Below are positions 26,177-33,226 of a stretch of DNA of 48,161 bases, piece by piece. Position 1 is the first letter of the stretch. Each line of letters begins with the position of its first letter. The stretch spans positions 1-48,161 of the forward strand of contig JAGAAL010000039.1 of assembly GCA_017615245.1 (NCBI GenBank), written 5' to 3'. The position numbers and the translations under genes were made by a program. The notes under the pieces were generated by a model that saw nothing but the letters and a program-made list of their open reading frames with translations, did not search any database and was not told the DNA's origin. Source of the DNA: Bacteroidaceae bacterium (GTDB taxonomy: Bacteria; Bacteroidota; Bacteroidia; Bacteroidales; Bacteroidaceae).

Positions 26177-29100
26177 ATGAAAAAACTACATTTAATCCTC
26201 TTTGGAATGTTATGGCTGCTGACCTCAATGGCACCAGCGGTAGCTTCTTCGAATCATTCACATGATGTTTCCGAGCAGACGAAAGCAAAGAAACGTATCA
26301 TCAAGAAAATCGACCCAATTGTGGTGGAGTGTCCACAAGGCACCAATCCACGTCTTCCTTGGCAGGTATGGGTAACTTATAGCGATGGAACGGGTGAGTG
26401 GCGTCAGACTCGCTGGTCGAATGCTGCACAACAGACCGAACAGACCGAGCAAACTTACTTGGTTGGACGTAAATTCACGGTCGAGGGGGTGATTACCGGT
26501 GACAACACAACCGAAAGCGGCTATCCCATCACAGCGACTGTTACCGTGGTGAACAAGAAGTGGGAAACGCCTACACGACCTATCGCAGAGCCTCTTCCGC
26601 TCACAATGGTATCTATTACAGGCGATAACCGATTGACATGGAACCGCAACCTTGATATTCGTGCGATTCTCTCATGGGACATCACCCAACAACTCTACAA
26701 CTATCGTGATACCTACGGATTATCGACAGAAGGTTATAAGGTGGCTGACGGTTGGGATTCGCCTACCACCAAACTAAAAGGTCATGGTTCTGGGCACTAT
26801 ATGTCTGCATTAGCATTTGCTTATGCTTCGACGTATGGAACTGCAGAAGGCCGTCAGATCCGTGAGCGTATCGAACGGATGGTTAACGAGCTGCGAGAGT
26901 GTCAGGAACGTACGTTTGTCTGGAGCGATTCTTTAGGTCGCTATTTTGAGGCACGCGACTATGCTCCTGAGCCCGTATTGAAAGAAATGAAGGGTACTTG
27001 GGCGGCATTCAACGAGTACAAAAAAGATTATAAGCACTACGGATATGGATATCTGAATGCCATTCCTGCTGCCCATCCAGCTTTGATTGAGTGTTATCGT
27101 GCTTACCATAACGAAGAATGGGTGTGGGCACCTTATTATACTATACATAAGCAATTGGCCGGATTGATTGATATTGCAAATGTGATGAATAGTATCACAA
27201 CCTCGCTTAATGATGTACAACCCCGACAGAATCAGGGTTGGCATCTCACCAACAAGCAGATTGCTGAGAAGGCGTTGCTGATAGCAAAGGATATGGGTCT
27301 TTGGGTATGGAACCGCTTGCATTACCGTACCTATGTAAGTACAGAGGGCGATAAGCAGCAGCGTCAGGCACGTCCGGGCAACCGTTACGAAATGTGGAAC
27401 ATGTACATCGCTGGTGAGGTAGGTGGCATGCAGGAGTCGCTCTCACGTCTGTCAGAGATGGTGACTGACCCTACTGAGAAAGCCCATTTACTCGAAGCTG
27501 CCAATTGTTTCGACTCGCCTGCTTTCTATCAGCCTTTGTCCACTAATATGGACGACATCCGCACTCGTCATGCCAATCAGCATATACCGATGATTACTGG
27601 TGCGCTCCGTTCGTATCGTAGCAATAACAACCCATATTATTACAATATCGCCTACAACTTCTGGAACATGATTCAAGGCCGCTATGCCTATGCGATGGGT
27701 GGTGTAGGTAATGGTGAAATGTTCCGTCAGCCATACTCTCAGATGCTGAGCATGAATACAAGTGTCAGCAGAGGGTGGGGCAGAAACGGCAATACTGTTC
27801 CCGATCCCAATATCAATGAAACCTGTTGTGCTTATAATCTGGCGAAGCTGACGAAAGACCTCAATTGCTTCGACCCTGACGATGCACGTTATATGGATTA
27901 CTATGAGCGTGTGCTCTTTAACCAGCTTATAGGTTCGGTCAATCCAGATCGCTACTCATGTACCTATCAGTATGCGGTGGGAATGAATGCACAGAAACCA
28001 TTTGGCAACGAAACTCCGCAGTCAACCTGCTGTGGAGGTACGGGTGCCGAGAACCATGTGAAATATCAGGAAGCGGCCTATTTTGTTTCTTCCCCTTCTA
28101 TAGGAGGGGGCCAGGGGGAGGCTACGATTTGGGTAGCACTCTATATGCCTACGGTGGCACAATGGTCGCAGAAGGATGTGGTGATTGAGCAAGAGTGTCT
28201 GTGGCCGGCAGAGTCATCAAGAATCAAGATTAAGAAGGGTAGTGCTACGTTTGCCATGAAGGTACGCGTACCATATTGGGCTACTCAGGGTTTCAACGTG
28301 AAACTCAATGGTAAGTCGCTCGGAAAAAAATACCAGCCGTGCTCTTATTTCGAGATACCTGCACGTCAGTGGAAGGAAGGTGATGTGGTAGAGGTTACAA
28401 TGCCGTTTACAACGCACATCAACTGGGGCCCCGACAAGATGGAGCTGGCAGCTACGACGGCTAATCCTCAGCAAACTTTCACGCCGATGTGGGTTGGTGC
28501 TGTGATGTATGGTCCGCTGGTTATGACTACCGAGGCTGTGAAATCATGGGACGAAGCCGACTTCACCCTCAGTTCAGACTTGCATGAGTTGCAACCACAA
28601 CCTGTTCAGGCAGGTACAGGTAAGGATGCAAACCTATATACTCTGAAGCTGAACGACAAATTGTTTGTTCCCGACTATTACGAGACTCACCGCTCTACTC
28701 ACTATCTGCGTCTTAATGTGCAGACAGATGTGAAGGGAGGCAAACAAAGTTCGAAACTGACAAAGACCACGCTCGAATCGGCTATCAAGATTGCGAAAGA
28801 ACGTAAGGCCGAGCAAGAGAAGTGGAACGCACTCACGGTGAAAGTGCCCGCCCATGCTCCATGGGCTCCTCACGGCTATGCACGTCTTCTGGAACAGCTC
28901 GCGAACGCAGAAGCAGTCAACGAGAAGGATGCCAAGAGTATGACACAGACAGAAATCAACTCGGCTGCATCGCTCCTCAATATGGTCATCAACACCATGC
29001 GTCCGGGCAACCTCGCAGAGCCAGAAGACCTTACTGAACTGCAAAGTCTCCTCACCGAGTGCAAGGAGATACGCGATAAGACCACCGAACTGCGTGAAGC

Positions 29101-29212
29101 CATCAGCTATGCCGATATGGTAGTAGGTTATGTGAACGGAGGTAGCGGTACGAAGGATATGATTGTGAAGGCGCTCGACCAACTGAAGACTGCTAAAGCG
29201 AATAATAAATAG
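26177..29212 (+). CDS. Secreted beta-L-arabinofuranosidase, GH127/GH146-type
   Basis: The protein has 1011 residues, with a signal peptide ending APAVAS. An Ig-like domain (about 44-125, IDPIVVECPQGTNPRLPWQV) precedes the (alpha/alpha)6 catalytic barrel with WDSPTTKLKGHGSGHYMSAL and MGGVGNGEMFRQPY. The zinc-thiolate site typical of the family is visible: NETCCAYNLAK (Glu548, Cys550) and STCCGGTGAENH (Cys618, Cys619). One Cys of the pair is the nucleophile in characterised members. A beta-sandwich and a helical FIVAR-like tail (about 870-1011) follow. It should release beta-L-arabinofuranose from plant glycans. Residues about 638-648 (VSSPSIGGGQG) are encoded by a GC hairpin repeat lying in a loop. 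It lies inside the sensor-transport operon, 29 bp before dcuB. Confidence 0.9.
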   Translation: MKKLHLILFGMLWLLTSMAPAVASSNHSHDVSEQTKAKKRIIKKIDPIVVECPQGTNPRLPWQVWVTYSDGTGEWRQTRWSNAAQQTEQTEQTYLVGRKFTVEGVITGDNTTESGYPITATVTVVNKKWETPTRPIAEPLPLTMVSITGDNRLTWNRNLDIRAILSWDITQQLYNYRDTYGLSTEGYKVADGWDSPTTKLKGHGSGHYMSALAFAYASTYGTAEGRQIRERIERMVNELRECQERTFVWSDSLGRYFEARDYAPEPVLKEMKGTWAAFNEYKKDYKHYGYGYLNAIPAAHPALIECYRAYHNEEWVWAPYYTIHKQLAGLIDIANVMNSITTSLNDVQPRQNQGWHLTNKQIAEKALLIAKDMGLWVWNRLHYRTYVSTEGDKQQRQARPGNRYEMWNMYIAGEVGGMQESLSRLSEMVTDPTEKAHLLEAANCFDSPAFYQPLSTNMDDIRTRHANQHIPMITGALRSYRSNNNPYYYNIAYNFWNMIQGRYAYAMGGVGNGEMFRQPYSQMLSMNTSVSRGWGRNGNTVPDPNINETCCAYNLAKLTKDLNCFDPDDARYMDYYERVLFNQLIGSVNPDRYSCTYQYAVGMNAQKPFGNETPQSTCCGGTGAENHVKYQEAAYFVSSPSIGGGQGEATIWVALYMPTVAQWSQKDVVIEQECLWPAESSRIKIKKGSATFAMKVRVPYWATQGFNVKLNGKSLGKKYQPCSYFEIPARQWKEGDVVEVTMPFTTHINWGPDKMELAATTANPQQTFTPMWVGAVMYGPLVMTTEAVKSWDEADFTLSSDLHELQPQPVQAGTGKDANLYTLKLNDKLFVPDYYETHRSTHYLRLNVQTDVKGGKQSSKLTKTTLESAIKIAKERKAEQEKWNALTVKVPAHAPWAPHGYARLLEQLANAEAVNEKDAKSMTQTEINSAASLLNMVINTMRPGNLAEPEDLTELQSLLTECKEIRDKTTELREAISYADMVVGYVNGGSGTKDMIVKALDQLKTAKANNK
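28091..28121 (+). repeat. GC hairpin repeat inside the arabinofuranosidase gene
   Basis: TCCCCTTCTATAGGAGGGGG followed by CCAGGGGGAGG has the same form as the intergenic element at 38264-38290 (CCCCCTAAAGGGGG, CC, G-run). It is translated in frame as SSPSIGGGQGE. Confidence 0.65.
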
Positions 29213-29241
29213 AACAATCATTCAAAATAGTAAATAATAGT

Positions 29242-30618
29242 ATGGAATTTGTCATGATTTTGCAACTGCTAATCGTTCTGGCAGCTCTTTATGTAGGCTC
29301 ACGATATGGCAGTCTGGCTCTGGGAGCCATATCGGGTATCGGTTTGGCTATCCTCGTCTTGGGGTTCGGCATGAAGCCGGGGACTCCTCCGACCGATGTG
29401 ATTTATATCATTATTGCTGCCGTAACTTGTGCGGGCATTATGCAGGCAGCAGGAGGCATGGATTGGCTGATACAGTTAGCTGAGAAGTTGCTTCGAAAAC
29501 ATCCTGCACACGTTACGTTTCTTGCTCCGCTTTGCACCTTCTTCCTTACAGTATTGGTGGGTACTGGGCATGTAGTATATACTTTAATGCCTATTATCTG
29601 CGATATTGCATTGAAGAAAGGAATACGTCCCGAACGTCCTTGTGGTGTGGCATCTATTGCTTCGCAGGTAGGTATCACCTGTTCGCCTATCGCAGCGGCT
29701 GTCGCTTCGTTTGTGGTGATAAGCAATGAGTTCGGATTCGATGTAAATAACCTGCAGGTCATCTCCGTGACCATCCCTGCCTGTTTGTGTGGACTGCTTG
29801 CTGCTGCTGCATGCTCATATAAGCGTGGTAAGGATTTGGATAAAGATCCTAAGTTTCAAGCCCGACTGGCAGATCCTCAGATGCGCCATTACATGTATGG
29901 TGAAACGGCATCGTTACTCGACAAAAAAGTTGATAAGCATGCCAAGCTGTCGGTCTATATCTTCTTGGGTGCGCTTGCTGTAATTGTACTCTATTCATTA
30001 TTGCAGATTATTGGATGCGACATCCGACCTATTGTCGGTACGGGCAAGTTGGCTGATGATGGAACGGAAGTGATGAAACCAATCGGCATGAACATCATCA
30101 TCCAAATTGTGATGATTACAGCTGCTGCCATCATGATTCTCTTCGCCAAAGCCAGCCCAAAGAAAGCGGTAGCAGGTCCTGTGTGGCAGTCGGGTATGGT
30201 GGCTGTTGTAGCCATTTATGGTATTGCTTGGTTGGCCGATACCTATTTCAGCAACTATATGCCTCAGATGCAAGAAGGTCTGAAAGGGATTGTGACCAAC
30301 TACCCTTGGGCCATTTCCATTGCCTTCTTTGCCGTTTCTGTGTTAATCAATAGTCAAGGCGCAGTTGTTGTAGCTATGTTGCCGTTAGCTTACTCCCTCG
30401 GCATCGCTGGCCCTGTTTTGTTGGGGGTGCTCCCGTCGGTCTATGGTTATTTCTTCATCCCGAACTATCCTTCCGATATTGCGACAGTGAACTTCGACCG
30501 TTCGGGCACGACGGTGATAGGCAAATATCTGCTCAATCACTCGTTCATGATGCCAGGTCTCGTAAGTGTAATCGTCAGTACCCTCGTGGGTTCGCTAATT
30601 ACGTGGATTGTGTATTAA
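29242..30618 (+). CDS. dcuB: Anaerobic C4-dicarboxylate transporter (Dcu family)
   Basis: This is a 458-residue polytopic inner-membrane protein with about ten to twelve hydrophobic segments. Family signatures include AAVTCAGIMQAAGGMDWLIQ, FFLTVLVGTGHVVYTLMPII, GIRPERPCGVASIASQVGI and PSVYGYFFIPNYPSDIAT, all characteristic of DcuA/DcuB. These exchange fumarate, malate or aspartate for succinate under anaerobic conditions. Bacteroidales often excrete succinate as a fermentation end product, so this is a plausible export/antiport route. DcuA versus DcuB cannot be decided firmly, and I choose dcuB on overall resemblance. It lies 29 bp after the arabinofuranosidase and 12 bp before the porin, with no promoter in between, so co-transcription is likely. 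Confidence 0.9.
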   Translation: MEFVMILQLLIVLAALYVGSRYGSLALGAISGIGLAILVLGFGMKPGTPPTDVIYIIIAAVTCAGIMQAAGGMDWLIQLAEKLLRKHPAHVTFLAPLCTFFLTVLVGTGHVVYTLMPIICDIALKKGIRPERPCGVASIASQVGITCSPIAAAVASFVVISNEFGFDVNNLQVISVTIPACLCGLLAAAACSYKRGKDLDKDPKFQARLADPQMRHYMYGETASLLDKKVDKHAKLSVYIFLGALAVIVLYSLLQIIGCDIRPIVGTGKLADDGTEVMKPIGMNIIIQIVMITAAAIMILFAKASPKKAVAGPVWQSGMVAVVAIYGIAWLADTYFSNYMPQMQEGLKGIVTNYPWAISIAFFAVSVLINSQGAVVVAMLPLAYSLGIAGPVLLGVLPSVYGYFFIPNYPSDIATVNFDRSGTTVIGKYLLNHSFMMPGLVSVIVSTLVGSLITWIVY

Positions 30619-30630
30619 AACTAAAAGTAT

Positions 30631-31869
30631 ATGAAAAGATTTTTGATGATAGCCTGTATGGCAGGCTTGGGGCAGCTGCCCATGATGGCAGACAACGAAG
30701 TGCCAGAAGTAATGAAAGAATCAGATGTAGTGATTGACGAACCCGAAGTGGGAATTGAGTCGAGTGAGTTTGAGCCTGCGGGAACGCCTGGCGAGGGTTT
30801 CCTCACTGCCATTGTGAACCGTACGACGGGGCATGCGATGGAATCGCAGACGGACAATCCGTTCCTGCCGCTGCCGTATGGGCGGACGCTCACGGATTTT
30901 GTGACTCCCCCGAAGGTAGGTGCTTATTTCATCGGTAAATACGGCTACACAGACCGTAAGGGCCTACATGGCGGCGATGCGTTCAGCCAGCGTCTGATTC
31001 GTGCTTATGTCGACGGTACAATCCTTCTCGACTTCAAGTACCGCGTGCAAGTGCAGATCAATAACAACTCCTTCCACATGAAGGACTATTTTCTCGAGTG
31101 GGCACACTGGAAGGAACTGGCGATTAAGGTCGGACAGTACAAGCGCGCCTTCCTCTTCGAGAACCCGTATAATCCCTGGGACGTAGGCTTCGGCGACTAC
31201 TCGCAGATTACGAAGAAGCTTGCAGGAATGGGCGACTATAACGGGGAGCCTGCTGCAACGGGCGGACGCGACCAAGGCATTCAGTTGCAGGGAGATTTGT
31301 TCCCCGACAGGCGCGACGGCCACCGCTACCTGCATTATCAGCTTCAGATGATGAACGGCCAGGGGATTAACACCAGCGACGCCAATCACAAGCGCGACTT
31401 CCTGGGCACGCTGCAGGTGCAGCCCATCAAGGACCTCTTCATCGGCGTGTTTGGATGGACGGGCAACTACACGCAGAACGGCGTGACGGTGGATCGCAAT
31501 CGTTGGGCTGCATCGGTGAAATACGAACATCGGGGCTGGAGTGCACGCGCTGAGTACGCTCACTCGACGGGCCACAAGATTTCGGACTACAACAGCTACG
31601 ACGGCTCCTTCCGCGGAACAGGTCGTGCCGATGGCTGGTACGCTACCGTTGGCGTGCCTGTTACTGACTGGCTCAAAATCTATGCCAAGTACGACGCCTA
31701 CCGCGATCAGGGCACATGGGCGAGCAACCGCACCATGTATTGCCTCGTTCCGAATATTCAGCTTCACAAGAATCTGCTGTTCCAGGTTCAAGGCAATTTC
31801 GTGCACGACCGCTATGTGGCCGACCATAATTACCTCGAATGTTGGGCAGAGATGTACGTGAGATTTTAG
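30631..31869 (+). CDS. Outer-membrane porin, OprO/OprP-like
   Basis: The protein has 412 residues, with signal peptide MKRFLMIACMAGLGQLPMMA. An acidic low-complexity leader (about 25-55, VMKESDVVIDEPEVGIESSE) precedes a 16-strand-type barrel. Typical strands are VGAYFIGKYGYTDRKG, AYVDGTILLDFKYRVQVQIN, LAIKVGQYKRAFLFENPYNP, DQGIQLQGDLFP and a final aromatic strand CWAEMYVRF. The layout matches the Bacteroidales phosphate-selective porin family (PF07396-like), whose actual substrate is often not phosphate. Placed directly behind dcuB (12 bp) it may let dicarboxylates or small solutes cross the outer membrane. Codon use becomes visibly GC-richer from the middle of this gene onward. The aquaporin follows 48 bp later. 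Confidence 0.85.
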   Translation: MKRFLMIACMAGLGQLPMMADNEVPEVMKESDVVIDEPEVGIESSEFEPAGTPGEGFLTAIVNRTTGHAMESQTDNPFLPLPYGRTLTDFVTPPKVGAYFIGKYGYTDRKGLHGGDAFSQRLIRAYVDGTILLDFKYRVQVQINNNSFHMKDYFLEWAHWKELAIKVGQYKRAFLFENPYNPWDVGFGDYSQITKKLAGMGDYNGEPAATGGRDQGIQLQGDLFPDRRDGHRYLHYQLQMMNGQGINTSDANHKRDFLGTLQVQPIKDLFIGVFGWTGNYTQNGVTVDRNRWAASVKYEHRGWSARAEYAHSTGHKISDYNSYDGSFRGTGRADGWYATVGVPVTDWLKIYAKYDAYRDQGTWASNRTMYCLVPNIQLHKNLLFQVQGNFVHDRYVADHNYLECWAEMYVRF

Positions 31870-31917
31870 CGAACAGATACATTTATTTATTAACCCTTTA
31901 ATTACCTTTACTGCCTT

Positions 31918-32589
31918 ATGAAAAAATACTTAGCAGAAATGGTGGGCACAATGGTGCTCGTACTTCTCGGCTGCGGGACAGCCGTAAGTTTGAATTGTGG
32001 TGCAGACACAGCATCAGTAGTAGGGACCGCAATGGCGTTCGGTCTTGCAGTCGTAGCGATGGCGTACACGATCGGTGGCACAAGCGGATGTCACATCAAT
32101 CCGGCGATCACCCTCGGTTGCCTGCTGACAAAGCGTATCAGCGGGAAAGACGCTGTGATGTACATGATTTTCCAGGTTATCGGCGCGTTCATCGGTTCAG
32201 CCATCCTCTATGCGCTCGTAGCCACGAGTCCTGAGGCTGCTCAGGGTACAACGACAGGCGCTAATGCGTGTCAGGCTGGTATAAGCGTCACCACAGGTCT
32301 CATCGCAGAGATTGTCCTCACGTGCATCTTCGTCTTCGTCGTCCTCGGCACGACAGACTCGAAGAAGGGTGCAGGCAACTTCGCAGGCCTCGCAATCGGT
32401 CTCTCCCTCATCCTCATCCACCTCGTCGGCATCCACTACACCGGTACGAGCGTCAATCCAGCACGCTCCATCGCGCCGGCTGTTTTCGAGGGTGGACAGG
32501 CACTCAGCGACCTGTGGATCTTCATTGTCGGACCATTTGTCGGCGCTGCTTTGGCGGCTGGCGTATGGAAGATGATCGAAGAGAAGTAA
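31918..32589 (+). CDS. aqpZ: AqpZ-type aquaporin
   Basis: The 223-residue MIP-family channel has six membrane segments and two NPA motifs, GCHINPAITLG (Asn61) and GTSVNPARS (Asn180). The selectivity filter can be read as Phe41, His168, Thr177 and Arg183, the F-H-T-R set of water-selective AqpZ, not the glycerol-type set with Gly/Trp. It should therefore conduct water across the inner membrane. It lies 48 bp after the porin and is closed by a hairpin at 32612. Its presence beside dcuB and a porin suggests osmotic balancing during solute flux, which is inference. Base composition is GC-rich like its neighbours. Confidence 0.93.
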   Translation: MKKYLAEMVGTMVLVLLGCGTAVSLNCGADTASVVGTAMAFGLAVVAMAYTIGGTSGCHINPAITLGCLLTKRISGKDAVMYMIFQVIGAFIGSAILYALVATSPEAAQGTTTGANACQAGISVTTGLIAEIVLTCIFVFVVLGTTDSKKGAGNFAGLAIGLSLILIHLVGIHYTGTSVNPARSIAPAVFEGGQALSDLWIFIVGPFVGAALAAGVWKMIEEK

Positions 32590-32611
32590 CTCTGCGCGAG
32601 ACGCAAACGAT

Positions 32612-32640
32612 GAAGGACGTAGCGTTCTACTACGTCCTTC
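32612..32640 (+). terminator. Hairpin terminator after the aquaporin
   Basis: GAAGGACGTAG (32612-32622) pairs perfectly with CTACGTCCTTC (32630-32640) around a 7-base loop. The T-tract is weak (GTCATTAATG). It closes the operon that begins at 21037. Confidence 0.75.
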
Positions 32641-32674
32641 GTCATTAATGTGTGAATCATCGCCTATGCCCGGC

Positions 32675-32779
32675 TCAATTTTGATCCACCATACCGCCTC
32701 CGCCTGGAGGAGTTCCGCCGCCGTTGTCGTTGCCTTCGTTATCGTCGCCTCTGCCGCCAGGTGGGGTGGCGTTGTAGCC
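32675..32779 (-). pseudogene. Possible tail of a degraded Gly/Pro/Asp-rich protein
   Basis: On the minus strand a frame reads GYNATPPGGRGDDNEGNDN and GGGTPPGGGGMVDQN then stop. It is preceded at once by an in-frame TAG and has no start codon. The composition looks like a disordered C-terminal tail and not random DNA. It borders the 41-bp minisatellite, and the repeat may have grown into or replaced the rest of the gene. The call rests on composition only. Confidence 0.3.
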
Positions 32780-32982
32780 CTACAGCAGCATTTTCCACTG
32801 TGGAAATCGACATTGCATCCCTACAGCAGCATTTTCCGCCGAGGAAATCGACATTGTATCCCTACAGCAGCATTTTCCACTGCGGAAATCGGCATTGCAT
32901 CCCTACAGCAGTATTTTCCGCCGAGGAAATCGGCATTGCATCCCTACAGCAGCGTTTTCCGCTGAGGAAACCGGCGCTGTAT
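32778..32982. repeat. 41-bp minisatellite, five tandem copies
   Basis: Units start at 32778, 32819, 32860, 32901 and 32942, each CCCTACAGCAGCATTTTCC then a five-base variable centre, then GGAAATCGRCATTGCAT. The spacing is exactly 41 bp with a few substitutions per unit. Each unit holds an inverted repeat TTTCC-N5-GGAAA, which in the first unit is a perfect TTTCCACTGTGGAAA. A decayed sixth start (GGCTACATCGCC) follows. The rest of the 32590-33226 gap holds a terminator, the possible tail above, a small frame and promoter on the minus strand, and about 150 bp of AT-rich leader before the next gene. Confidence 0.95.
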
Positions 32983-33043
32983 GGCTACATCGCCATTCTG
33001 CGGGCGGAGGGCGCCCATCGTTTTTATTGGTTTTTGTTTTCAT
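32903..33043 (-). CDS. Possible small protein running into the minisatellite
   Basis: A 46-codon frame starts at the ATG complementary to 33041-33043 (MKTKTNKNDGRPPPAEW), enters the 41-bp repeats (AENAAVGMQCRFPRRK) and stops at a TAG in the second unit on that strand. A -7 element lies 26 bp upstream. The peptide has no recognisable domain, so it may be only a chance frame. Confidence 0.25.
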   Translation of the reverse strand: MKTKTNKNDGRPPPAEWRCSHTAPVSSAENAAVGMQCRFPRRKILL

Positions 33044-33068
33044 GGCCGTGATTTATAATTTTCGATTG

Positions 33069-33076
33069 CAAATATA
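33069..33076 (-). promoter_or_regulatory. Possible minus-strand -7 element reading into the minisatellite
   Basis: CAAATATA reads TATATTTG on the minus strand, matching TAnnTTTG. Transcription from here would pass through all five 41-bp units and converge on the aquaporin terminator. Confidence 0.35.
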
Positions 33077-33226
33077 GATATTTTCAGCGAAAGACGGAAG
33101 CGAATGGCGAAAAAATTGCATTTCTTGTCGCGATTTTGTGCAAAAAGCATCCGATTCAGCATCACGATGCCTCGCATCGCCTTGTAGGCATCATCATCAA
33201 CGTAACATCAAATAACCGAATATCGT

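Noticed and set aside
30964-31827. 287-codon minus-strand frame opposite the porin
   Set aside because: Again GC-rich antisense; the plus strand has a convincing porin pattern.
32648-32965. Plus-strand protein with repeated HPYSSIFRRGN-like text
   Set aside because: The 41-bp repeats are open in several frames and give such peptides by chance; no ribosome site or homology pattern was seen.
32778-32982. CRISPR array for the regularly spaced repeats
   Set aside because: Whole 41-bp units are near-identical; there are no unique spacers and no cas genes nearby, so it is a minisatellite.
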